From NCBI GenBank assembly GCA_036936605.1, contig JAUPFV010000005.1, positions 192,942,958 to 193,006,957 of the forward strand: DNA of 64,000 nucleotides, in the 5' to 3' direction. The stretch is from Limnanthes douglasii subsp. nivea (Eukaryota > Streptophyta > Magnoliopsida > Brassicales > Limnanthaceae). Position numbers and translations under genes: made by a program. Numbering within the stretch: position 1 is the stretch's first letter; every line of letters begins with the position of its first letter. The notes beneath the pieces were generated by a model that was not told the DNA's origin, searched no databases, and saw nothing but the letters and a program-made list of their open reading frames with translations. This document shows, piece after piece, positions 1 to 9,603 of the stretch.

Positions 1-44
1 TGCCTGAATCAAGCATTCAAAACAAGCTAAGAAAATCTGTCTGT

Positions 45-1037
45 ATGAATCCGGACAATCCAGAAGTACCACCAGCGCTGCTCGAAGTGGTGGGAGAGAA
101 CGATGAGTACACTATAGAAGAGCGTGATAGGCTCAAGGGTGATATAGAAGCTCTGAGGGCAGAAAAGGCCAAGATGGGCGTGAAAGAAAAATCCAAAGCA
201 TCGGTTGCTCATCACACCGATAACCCCAGAGAGCATGAGTCTTCAAAGACTCATGTGAGCACTAAAAAGACTCATGCCAGTTCTAAAAAGTCTCACCGGT
301 TTAAGCCAGTGGAGAGTTCTGACTCAAGCTCAGAATCTTCTGATAGCTCTTCGGACAGTGAGGGAGTTGAAAAATCCTTATCCTCCAACATCGATGAGGG
401 TCGAACTAGAAAGAAGAAAAAGCATATTAAAAAATATTTAAGAAAAAGGGATAGACAAGGAAAGATGAAAAGGCATATTGGTAAGGGATCATCTCATAGC
501 CGGAAGCATGTAGACCAGATGCTGATGGATCCCTTTTCTTTTCACGATGAGCCAGGTATCTTTGCAACTCCCAATGAGGGTACTGTGTTCAGTCGTGGAA
601 GGAATTGGAGGCAATCTTCATTATCTTCTAAAATTCTGTCCGGAAACCTCCCTAAGAGGCTTGATAGCACCAAAATAGAGAAGTACGATGGCAGTACTGA
701 TCCGGACAACCATCTGGAGCAATTTAAAAACTTCATGATGAACTTTGACGACGATGATAAACTACTCTGTAGGGCATTCTCCCAATCATTCACGGGGAGT
801 GCTCTAAAATGGTACAACAGCCTGCCTCAAGGCTGTATTAAAGATTTCGATACTTTTTGGGCAGCCTTTCGAAGGCAGTTTGTAGGGAGTAAAGAGCTAA
901 AAGGCAATGGAGACACAATAATCCATAGTGCCCAGGAACCAAATGAGTCTTTGAAAGAATATATAAGTCGTTTTGTGAACACCAAGAACGGGTTGGCTGA
1001 TTGCTTCGAACAGGTAGCAATAGTATCCCTGAGATAG
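45..1037 (+). pseudogene. gag: Gag N-terminal and capsid segment, element 1
   Basis: Structural protein of the retrotransposon particle. The first 60 residues are acidic and helical (EERDRLKGDIEALRAEK). A Ser/Lys-rich stretch follows at about residues 70-150 with long runs of Ser-Asp and Lys-Lys. The capsid-like Retrotrans_gag domain is at about residues 210-330, with the family signatures KWYNSLPQG, FRRQFVGSK and ESLKEYISRF. Translation stops at a TAG at 1035-1037, after which the same frame continues without a gap, so this is the front part of one longer Gag. The minus-strand relative at 14.5-15.7 kb has a Gln codon at this position. The ATG at 45 is the first Met of the frame and aligns with the start of the related gag at 62136. 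Confidence 0.85.
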
Positions 1038-1040
1038 GGT

Positions 1041-2282
1041 TTGAACCCAGGCAATCTAGCTGATTCAGTGACCCGGAAGAAGGCCATGACATGGGGAGGG
1101 TTGCTGAATCAGGTTGGCAAACAAATAAACGTCGATGAAACAAAGAAAACCAGGGTGCACAGGCAGGTGAGGTCTACCCCGGTGGCACCAAATCCCAATC
1201 AGAATCAGTCCGGGAACAAAGCAAGAGAAACCGTACAGGGGCATGGTAGGGCAAAAGCTCAGTCTCAGCCAGCTGCTCCTGCTCAAAGTCAACAATCCAG
1301 AAACAAGAGAGGACCATGGGTCCAACCGGAGTGGTTCACAGAGTTAAAAGAAAGTATGGCCACCATCTTTGATAAAACAAAGGAAGAGGTGCATTACCGG
1401 AGACCGACGACACTGCAGTCTCCCAGAGAACATCGCAATAATTCTTTTTGCCAATATCACAACGATATTGGTCATACCACTGATGACTGCATAGCATTGA
1501 AACAAGAAGTTCAAAACTTGATTGAAAGGGGAAAGCTGGGGGCCTACGTGAAAAGAAGAGGGGGTAACAGACCTGATAACACTCACCGGGTTGGTCCAAG
1601 TAATGCTGCTCCGGAGGGAGCCATGGTTATAGTTGAAAGGTTTGACATAGAATCTGAGTACTTGGATCCTGATCCAACTCGAAACAGAGTGGGTACAATT
1701 GAGGAATGTTCTAGGTCGGTCTCCGGGCTCATTAAATTTTTCGAGTTACTCACAATTTTCGGAGGGGACACTATGACAGCTCCTACTGCTTCTTCGAGGA
1801 AGAGGCATGTTCATACTTTAGCCTCCCAACTAGAAGGAGGCATGACTTCCTATCAGTCACAAAACTCGTTCCCCTTCATTGTTTTTGATGAAGATGATTT
1901 AAGAAACATTGCTGGCCCTCATGAGGATGCTGTTATCATAGGAGCATCTATAGGGGGCAATGACATAAGACGAATCCTGGTGGATACTGGAAGCTCAACC
2001 AATATCCTTTTCCTAACCACATACAAGAAAATGAAAAATCCAGCTGTAATTCAGAATTCGGACAGGTCAATCGTGGGCTTTACAGGTAGCTCAGCAGATG
2101 TGATTAGAGAATTCGAAGAGGAAGTGCTACTGGGCAAGGGCCCTTTCAAGAAAATGGTCAGAATACTCTTTATTGTGGTGGATTGTCCCACTTGCTATAA
2201 TGATATCCTAGGGAGGTCTTGGCTCTCTAGGATGCATGCAGTGGCTTCAACAGTCCACCAGTGCTTGAAATATGCTGTCTAG
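1041..2282 (+). pseudogene. Gag nucleocapsid and aspartic protease segment, element 1
   Basis: Continues the gag frame directly after the TAG at 1035. The first about 130 residues are basic and Gln/Ser-rich, as in nucleocapsid linkers. A zinc-knuckle-like motif of the plant Tat type follows at 1449-1490 (C-x2-H, GH, C spacing). The retropepsin domain has its catalytic DTGSS at 1983-1997 within ILVDTGSSTN, and the flap and dimer region runs to about 2260 (DILGRSWL). The frame ends at TAG 2280-2282. Protein homology to the other copies resumes immediately after it, with a second in-frame TAG near 2384. The protease would normally release the Gag and Pol products. Confidence 0.85.
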
Positions 2283-2450
2283 GGACAGGTTGGAGTCGTC
2301 CGGAGCAGCCAAAAGATTGCAAGAGAATGTTATGCCACTGCCCTGGCTCCTCGAACGCTGGGGGCAGTCCGTATTAATGAACAATAGCAGTTTGAGGGCC
2401 TTTATGGGGGTGAGGGTGAAATTGATGACCCCAGAGAGACCCCGGGAGTA

Positions 2451-3479
2451 TTGATACCGGTTGAAGAGGTAGAAACACACTATTTGGAAGATGGGAAAAG
2501 TGTCAAGATAGGATCTAAGATACCACCTGTGTTGAAAGGTGAAATGTTAAAGTTTTTGAAGAACCATCAGCACGTTTTTGCTTGGTGCAATGCTGATGTT
2601 ACTGGAGTTCCATCAGAAGTAATATCACATCACCTGACCATCCGGAGAGACGTAGCTCCAGTGGTTCAAAAAAGACGTGCTTTTTCCAAAGAAAAGGCTG
2701 ATATTATTGTGCAAGAGGTTGACAGGCTCACAAAGATGGGGCACATCAAGGAGTCTCAATACCCTTTGTGGACTGCCAATCCTGTCTTGGTGAAAAAGAA
2801 GAATGACAAGTGGCGCATGTGCATTGACTTTACAGATCTCAACAGAGCATGCCCAAAAGATTTGTATCCGGTCCCCCAGATTGATCAGTTAGTAGACTCT
2901 ACCTCTGGGAACAAGCTGCTTTCCTTTATGGATGCCTTCTCCGGATACAATCAGATTCAAGTAGATCCAAAGGATCAGGAGCATACCACATTTGTCACAG
3001 ACAGAGGTCTTCATTGCTACAAGGTAATGCCATTTGGTTTGAAAAATGCTGGGGCTACTTATCAGAGATTAGTCAACAAGGCATTTGCTGATCAAATTGG
3101 AAGAAATATGGAAGTCTACATTGATGACATGATGGTGAAAAGTGTGGATGAGCAGTTGCACTTGTCCGATCTCCAAGAAAGTTTTGCCAAATTGGTAAAA
3201 GTGAATTTGAAATTAAACCCAGAAAAGTGTGTATTCGGAGTACAGTCCGGGAAGTTTCTAGGCTATATCATAAGTGAGCATGGAATACAGCCCGATCCGG
3301 ACCAATTAAATGCTCTTTTCCAAATGGAGCCTCCTCAAAACATTAAAGAAGTACAGCGGTTAACGGGGAGATTAACTGCCTTAAACAAATTCATCTCGAG
3401 GTCTTCGGACAGGTATTCACCTTTCTTTCAAACCTTGAAGGGTGCAAAGGGGTTCGATTGGACCCCACAGTGTGATTAG
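2451..3479 (+). pseudogene. Reverse transcriptase segment, element 1
   Basis: RNA-dependent DNA polymerase of the Ty3/gypsy type that copies element RNA inside the particle. The segment opens with a protease-RT linker (IPVEEVETHYLEDG). It has the fingers motif KKKNDKWRMCIDFTDLN, the palm SFMDAFSGYNQI, VMPFGLKNAGATYQR, and the catalytic YIDD at 3117-3128, followed by LNPEKCVFGV and the thumb. All expected motifs are intact over 342 residues. It is bounded by TAG at 3477-3479, immediately before the sequence that continues as AFSEINKHL, so the break is a point nonsense mutation and not a true end. The polyprotein probably began at gag, not at a separate start here. Confidence 0.9.
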
Positions 3480-3940
3480 GCTTTCAGTGAGATCAACAAG
3501 CACCTGTCCTCTCCCAAGACTTTGTTTAAACCAGTCGATGGGGAGACCCTCTTCGTATATTTGGTAGTTTCAAGTTATGCCATCAGTCCTGTGTTGGTAA
3601 GAGAGGTGGATGGTCATCCCCATCCAGTATACTACATCAGCAAAATTTGATAGATGCAGGAAGGCGTTACCTGAAACTCGAAAAGTTAGCATTGGCCCTG
3701 GTAATAGCTGCTAGGAAGATGAAGCCTTATTTCCAAGCTCATCCCATCATCGTCCGAATTTCTTTCCCTCTAAAGAATGTCCTCCAAAAGGCAGACATTT
3801 CAAGCATGATGACTAAGTGGTCAGTAGAACTGGGGGACTTCGACATAGATTTTGCTCCCCAAACAGCAGTCAAGGCCCAAGCTGTGGCAGACTTTTTGGT
3901 TGAATTCCACTCCGACAGGGATTCAAAGCAAGCTACTGAC
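3480..3940 (+). pseudogene. Native Ty3 RNase H domain, element 1
   Basis: This is the RNase H that normally follows Ty3 RT and removes the RNA template. The frame after the TAG at 3477 reads AFSEINKHLSSPKTLF, then ...VYLVVSSYAISPVLV and VYYISKI, where a frameshift near 3648 moves to the frame starting at 3647. It then continues with YLKLEKLALALVIAARKMKPYF and MMTKWSVELGDFDIDF, ending in the linker AVKAQAVADFLVEF. In Tat elements this domain is degenerate and acts as a spacer to the second RNase H (family knowledge). The nonsense codon and frameshift make this the most damaged part of pol. Confidence 0.8.
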
Positions 3941-4350
3941 GTAAAAGATAAAAAGTTATGGATCGTCCGAACAGATGGTGGATCTAGCACTATGGGGTGT
4001 GTTGCAGGGGTGTGTTTGACTTCCCCGTATGGAGACAAAATGTACCAGGCTATTTGTTTTGCTTTCAGGGCGTTTAATAATGAGTCCGAATACGAAGCGG
4101 CTATAGCTGGTTTAAAGTTAGCCTACATTTGTGGGGCTAAGAGGGTCAAGCTACTAAGTGACTCCCAACTACTTATCCACCATGCCCAAGGCCAATCTGA
4201 GGCTAAAAAAGAGCAGCTTGTGAAATATTTACTCCTCCTAAAAAATGAAGCACTTAAGTTTAAAGGTGTGGTCTATGAACATATTCCCCGGGCAGAAAAT
4301 GAGCTAGCAGATTCATTGGCAACCATAGCATATACGGAGTCGTATCCATG
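3941..4350 (+). pseudogene. Second, archaeal-type RNase H (aRNH), element 1
   Basis: A complete second RNase H fold lies between the native RNase H and the integrase. The four acidic catalytic residues are visible: Asp in DGGSS at 3974, Glu in SEYEAA at 4094, Asp in LSDSQ at 4160 and Asp in LADSLA at 4310. This extra domain is the hallmark of the plant Tat branch, acquired separately from the Ty3 RNase H (established for the lineage). Here it is open and intact within the frame 3647-4702. The downstream part of that frame (about 4350-4700) is the linker and the start of the integrase zinc-binding domain. Confidence 0.85.
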
Positions 4351-4399
4351 GATCCATGTGCTAGAAAGTCCCTCCATTCAAATTAGTGAGGGTAAAGAA

Positions 4400-5674
4400 G
4401 AAGAAATTTTTGAAATACAAATGAAACAACCTCAAGACTGGAGGTTTCCACTCTTACAATATCTCTCCGATGGTGTTGTGCCTCCGGATAAGTCACTTGC
4501 CAGAACACTGAAGCACAAGGCTCGTGGTTTTATCGTTTTAAGAGACGTGTTGTACAAAAAATCTTACAGTAAACCTCTCTTGCGCTCTTTGGGGGATGAA
4601 GAGTCTCAAGTAGTCCTCTCTGAATTGCATGATGGTGAGGGATCAGCCCATTGTGGGTTTAGAGCTTTGAAAAGAAGGGTTTTACTCTCCGGTTATTATT
4701 AGCCATCAATCATAAAAGATGCTAAGGAATTGGTAAGAAGGTGTGACCCATGCCAGAGGTACATCAATGAAATTCATGTGCCAGCCATTCCTTTAGAGTC
4801 AATTTCTGAGCCTATTCCTTTTGCTCGATGAGGGTTGGACTTAGTGGGGCCTCTCCCTGTGGCGTCCGGAGGACGCAAAACTATAATTATGGCCATAGAC
4901 TACTTCTCAAAGTGGATGGAAGCAGCCCCTCTAGCAGGGACAACATCAAAAGCTGTTATAAAATTCATTATATCCAACATTTGTTGCAGATTTGGTGTCC
5001 CACAAAAGATCACAACAGACAATGGGCCACAGTTTGACAATAGGGAAATGGGGAGTTTTTGTTCCTCAAGGGGTATACAACATTGTTTTTCTTCACCTTT
5101 CCACCCACAAGCAAATGGGCAAGTTGAAGTGGCTAATAGAACTATACTGTCCGGTTTAAAGAAGAATTTGGAAGGGGCTGCTGGGAAGTGGCCTAGTTAT
5201 CTACAAGAGGTCCTGTGGGCCTACCGAACAACACCTGGGGCTGCAACACAAGAATCACCCTTTGCCTTGGTCTATGGGATGGATGCAGTAGCTCCCATAG
5301 AGGCAACTCTCCCCTCTTTTCGTGTTCATAACTTCTCCGAACACTCTAACGAAGTGGCAATCAGGGGCCAACTTGATCTGATAGAAGAAAAACGAGTTAA
5401 AGCTCATCTTAGAGTTGCACACTATCAAGGCTTGATGAGGATCAGGTTTGCTTCCAAAGTTAAAAGGAGAGACTTCCAGCCAGGGGACAAGGTATTGAGG
5501 AAGGTCTTCTTACACACTAAAGAAAATCTGTTCGGAAAGCTGGCCCCAACTTGGGAGGGTCCGTATATGGTTGTTGAAAGAATTAAACCTGGAACATATT
5601 GGTTGGAAGACAAAGATGGCAGAGTTCTACCTCATCCTTGGAATATCGAGCATCTCCGGATGTACTTGGAGTAG
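4400..5674 (+). pseudogene. Integrase, element 1
   Basis: Inserts the cDNA into the chromosome. The N-terminal zinc-binding HHCC region is at about 4626-4760 (ELHDG, AHCG, RRCDPCQ), interrupted by TAG at 4700-4702. TGA at 4829-4831 breaks the frame just before the catalytic core. The core then reads open to 5674: D in DLVGP at 4838, D in TDNGPQF at 5018 and E in GQVEVANR at 5126, giving the D-x35-E spacing of retroviral-type integrases. The GPY/F-like C-terminal module (WEGPYMVVERIKPGTY) ends with LRMYLE and the stop at 5672-5674. No chromodomain follows, which also fits Tat rather than chromovirus. Confidence 0.9.
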
Positions 5675-6174
5675 TACTTGTGTAAATATTTACTTGTTTA
5701 AATATCCATATAAATATTTGGGGGCATGCTCTCTCCTCCCTGGTGCCACGGGGAGGTTTTAATGAGTTGTCTGGGCTTTTGAGTAAAATTCGATGCCTTC
5801 TTAAAAAAATTTCTAAGTGTTTTTAAAGTTTTGTCCCTTGTCACACTATCCACAATGAAACAACTAATGGCTGTTTAAACTCTAGCCGGAGAACTTAAAC
5901 ACACTCACAATGAAACAACTAAAGGCAGGCTCCTTAGACTATGGCTATCAAAATTAAAACAAACTATGAAAGAAGATGATGGTTGCACAGAATATAAATA
6001 TTCATTAAAATAAATAACTTAAAATTGCCTTGGCCTTCCAAGGACTTTTAAATGGTCAAAATACAACACAAAAAACCTATCCGGTCAGATACCGGACACC
6101 ATTACAAAAAAGAGAGTGCCTTGGCCTTCCAAGGACTTTAGTCTGGATGGAAAATAAACAAAGTATATCATAAG
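5675..6174 (+). other. Post-pol spacer with two pairs of direct repeats, element 1
   Basis: Non-coding spacer between the pol stop and the end of the antisense gene. Two repeat pairs are visible. A 17-bp word starting CACAATGAAACAACTAA occurs at 5851-5867 and 5906-5922. A 22-24 bp word (TGCCTTGGCCTTCCAAGG and a few more bases) occurs at about 6026 and 6117, 91 bp apart, and is itself partly palindromic (CCTTGG/CCAAGG). The beginning of the spacer (AAATATTTACTT..., about 5684-5770) is conserved in element 2 at about 10180-10318. Confidence 0.7.
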
Positions 6175-9168
6175 TTAAGGTTGAGCCTTTGAAGATGGCT
6201 CACCTTCATCTACCTTCTTGCCCTTAGGGTCGTCTTTCCCTTCATCTATCTTCTTGCCTTTAGGATCGTCTTTTTCTTCATCTGGGCTCTCCCCAGTATG
6301 TTCTTCATCACCCGAGGAGTCACTAGAGTAGCCATACCTGTCGCCTTCGGCCATCGTGTGGTATGGAAGGTCTTCAGGCTCAACATAAAGCCATAAGTCC
6401 CCTAGGTTCTTCTTCGGAAACTTTTCATGGAAGAGTAGAACCATGTCAGACCTCACTTTCTCAAGCAGTAGCTCTTCGCTCTTAATCATCTGGTTGGCAT
6501 AAGCATTGATCTTGGCTTGGATCTTGGCCTCTTGATCCTGTAACAAAGTATTTTTCTCCTCAGCAGCCTTGGACACTGCATTCTCAAGGGCAATCTTATC
6601 AGTGGTTAAGTTGGTGATGACTTTGTCCTTTGCCTTGGTTTCTCCCTTTGAGGTAGCAAGGTCTTTCTCCAGACCGGACGGCTTCTCCTGGAGGTCTTTG
6701 ATGGTTTCCTCTAAAGTGGCGACTTTTGTGGTGCTTGTTTTTTGGCTTCTCTTCAACTCCTCGTTTTCTTCTTTCAACATGTCAGCATTGGAAGTGGCAG
6801 TTCGGAGGTCTTCGGACAGCTTCTCCTTGTCAGACTTAAGGTCTTTAATGATGTCTGCCTGACTCCGAACTTGTCTCTCCAACGTAAGTACCGGCTGCAC
6901 GTTTCTTAACAAGGAATGGGCTATGGTATCCCTTTCACTAGAGACAATAAAGGTCTTACCGTTAAAATTGACCGTGTTGGAGCTGCTCGGAGGAATGTAA
7001 GGCCCTGCAAAGTCATCTCTGGGGAGATTGAGGAAGTATTCACCAAGCTCACTAAGACCTGTGATGTCTACTCCATCAATGTTGAGATCTCCCCCCTCAA
7101 CCTCATCGGTGTGAAAGTCCCCCGCAATCTCTTCGGCCTGTGTTAGGTCAGAAGGCTCAGCTTGGAAGGAAGGCTCCGGGGCCCGGAGAGAAAGCTCGTT
7201 TCCCTTAGAAGTCTTTTTCTTCTTTGCCTTCCGGTCTGTGCCTTCGCTTCCCTGTTTGCGATTTCTCTTGGAAGCCCTTGGAGGTTTTGGGAGATTCGTC
7301 TCTTTCCTTTCAGTCTCTTGCTCCACAACTTGCAAGAGAGCGGCATCGATCTGGCTCTGGGCTGGCCCCTCCGGGACTGTTGGAGCGTCCTTCTCAGCAT
7401 CAGTAGGGTTGGCATCACCCACCACCTTTTTTCCCTTCTTCTTCTTGCCTTTCGTTTTGTTCGGGGCTTTGGCCCGGCCTGGCAGGAAGAGTGTCCCATC
7501 TGGTTCATGGGTCCTCTTGAGCACAATGTCAGGAGAAGGCTGGGTGGTGAGCTCTTCCCAGGTCAAGTCTCTCCGACCTGTGGTATTGCACAGGTTAGAC
7601 CTTGCCAAATTTCCACTAGTGAAAGCATCATGGAATCTGTTCCCCCAATTCTCAGCAGCCCATGCATTAATCTTGCCACAAGTTATCTGCCCGGCTTTCT
7701 GCTAGTCACTAAACTCCTTGGGCAGCTCTGCTAAGACAAAAGTAAGACAAATAAGTATAAACTAAGTTTGAAAAGAAAAAAGAAGAGAAACAAGTGCAAG
7801 ATACTTACGGTCACTCCTCCATCTACTTCTGAGGAGGCTTGGGTTCTCTCCGGATTTTATCTTCCTGCTATTTTCCCAGGCACCACTCAAAAAAAGGAAC
7901 TGAGTCCTCCAATTCCTCTCTGCCTCCAGCAAATCATCCACTGCTTTGAAGCCATCCCTCATGTTAAAGTGGTAGAAGGGGATGTGATGGTTTTTACACA
8001 GGCTGGCCACTGCAACAAACTCCTCCATGGGCAGAGGGATCCCGGACAGCCTTGATGCCATGATGCATGACATAAGGGTATACCAAGCGTTGGGGCTCAG
8101 TTGGCTCGGACAGAGTTTGATCAGATGGAAATATCTGACAATCTCTGGGTCTAGTGGGAACCTGAGCCCCCAGTTGAACAACTCCGTAAACATGACCACC
8201 TCACTCAACTTGCAGTCCATGGGGGTCTCCGGATGTATAAGAATCCTAATCTTCACATTTTCTGGAATACCCCATTTCGAACGCATTCTGCCCAACTCAG
8301 CAGTATGGATGAATGCATAATTGATTTTTTGTAAGGAAAGAAGATAGTTAACGCTGACCTTGTGAAAACAAGGCCCCACTTTTCCTTCTAGGCTCTCCGG
8401 CAGATCCGGATGCCTCAAGTACAACTTCTCTTTGCCCTTGTCTTTCTTGGCAACCATTTCTTTGCTAGTCTGACCGGAGGGCTCAGACTCAAACGGGGCC
8501 TCTTCAACAGAGTCCTCCATCACTTCCTCCATGATTGTTGAAGGGTTTTCAGCAGTTGTAGTGGGGGGAGGGTTCAAACTTGATTGAGCCTTATCTCCGG
8601 ACTGATGGACCTCAGTGCCTCTTTGACTTCTGCTCTCCGGTAGAATGTATGGAACAGACTTTTCTGGTTGAAGGTTTGGATTGGACCCCTCCGGTCCGGA
8701 CAGCCTATCCTTAGGAGCTTTAATTGGCACCTCTGATCCGGTGCTGCTATCCTTTGCCCCCGATCTTGAGGGAGTGTTTTTAGTCCCCTGGCCTTTAACC
8801 AGCCGGCCTGTCCTCCTGACAATCAGTTTCTCAGGAGAATGCTCTGTGTCCGATCCCATTGCAATAAAGGGAGAGGGTTTTCTAAAGCTAGTGGCTGTGA
8901 CTCCTGGCTCGACAGTAGACACCGATTCCTGAACTGAGGAACCAGAGATTATGGGGGAGAGAGTGGTTTGAAATAGTTTTCTAGGCTTAGTGCCTTTAGA
9001 AGAGGACGAGCCTCAATCTGACTCAGATGCAGAGGTGATAGGTCTGTCAACAGACGAGGCAGGTAACCCTGCAGCAATCCGTCTTTCTCTTTCGACTTTT
9101 TGAGCCTTCTCTAACTCAGAAAGGTTAAGCCACCCGCCTTTGACAAGAGCATTCCTCGCTGTAAACAT
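6175..9168 (-). pseudogene. Antisense ORF of Tat element (two exons, gypsy-type transposon domain, coiled coil)
   Basis: A long gene opposite to gag-pol. Exon 1 runs 9168-7809 from an ATG (MFTARNALVKGG); exon 2 runs 7730-6175. Splicing gives 1360 + 1556 = 2916 nt, exactly 972 codons with the stop. The middle of exon 1 (about 7880-8400) resembles the plant 'putative gypsy-type transposon' domain (Pfam Transposase_28 in my memory): KVGPCFHKVSVNYL, FNWGLRFPLDPEIVRYF, QLSPNAWYTLM. Exon 2 is Lys-rich, then a long coiled coil (about 6430-6900), then an acidic tail with a tandem DDPKGKK repeat. Two in-frame stops interrupt it: TGA near 9014-9016 and TAG at 7702-7704. Its function is unknown; such antisense ORFs are reported in Tat-type elements. 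It is not a transposase in any demonstrated sense. Confidence 0.8.
7731..7808 (-). other. Spliceosomal intron in the antisense ORF
   Basis: On the minus strand the donor reads CC|GTAAGTATC, close to the plant consensus, at 7809/7808. The acceptor region reads T-rich TTTTGTCTTAG at 7731, with an alternative AG three bases on (7728). Removing 78 bases joins two frames that are otherwise closed (exon 1 runs into a stop at 7764-7762 and exon 2 has no upstream start). Either acceptor keeps the frame. The intron is T-rich and close to the usual minimum for plants. Confidence 0.75.
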
Positions 9169-9176
9169 AAACTGTC

Positions 9177-9603
9177 GAACTAAGTTTTTCTCTTTAGAGA
9201 GAGAAAGCTTTGAGAGTTTTTACAGAAGTAAGTTTGAAGGAGATGGTAAAACAGTAGAAATGAGTTTGTATTTATAGTAAATCTGAAAAAGCAGTTGATT
9301 CCTAGGAGAATTCGAAAAGTTTGGCAATGATTAAAAGACGGCCCTGATGTCACCACCTGTAATCAAAGAGGTTTCTTTTCGAAGAAGGTGGGTTCGAAAT
9401 TCAAGGTGAAAAAACGGCTGAAGCAACCAATTAGAAAGCGACACGTGTCCCACGAACTCTGGCAAAAACCATTTCGAATTCGTGAAGCTTTATCTGTCCG
9501 GATAAACCCGTAGACCTGTCCGGATTAAAACTGCCCCTGACATCGGACTGTTTTTCAGGTCTTTGGCAAGAGTATTTGCACAAACACCTAAAAAAGGGGC
9601 TCC
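9177..9603 (+). other. Region between antisense gene and 3' LTR, with polypurine tract
   Basis: No coding potential beyond short random frames. It holds the leader and promoter of the antisense gene at its left end. At its right end is the purine run AAAAAAGGGG (about 9590-9599), four bases before the LTR start. This is the expected primer site for plus-strand cDNA synthesis and supports the LTR boundary. Confidence 0.65.
9269..9276 (-). promoter_or_regulatory. TATA box for the antisense ORF
   Basis: The minus strand reads CTATAAATACAAA, containing the plant consensus TATAAATA, about 100 bp upstream of the ATG at 9168. A start site about 30 bp downstream would give a leader of about 70 nt. 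It lies inside the retrotransposon body, outside the LTR, so the antisense gene seems to have its own promoter. Confidence 0.55.

Noticed and set aside
7162..7734. 190-codon plus-strand frame opposite the antisense gene
   Set aside because: It mirrors the Lys-rich exon 2 on the other strand, has no motif of its own and starts and ends arbitrarily; a shadow frame.
6175..9168. A host gene captured by the retrotransposon
   Set aside because: The central domain is of the plant gypsy-associated type, and the place and orientation match known Tat antisense ORFs, so an element gene is simpler.
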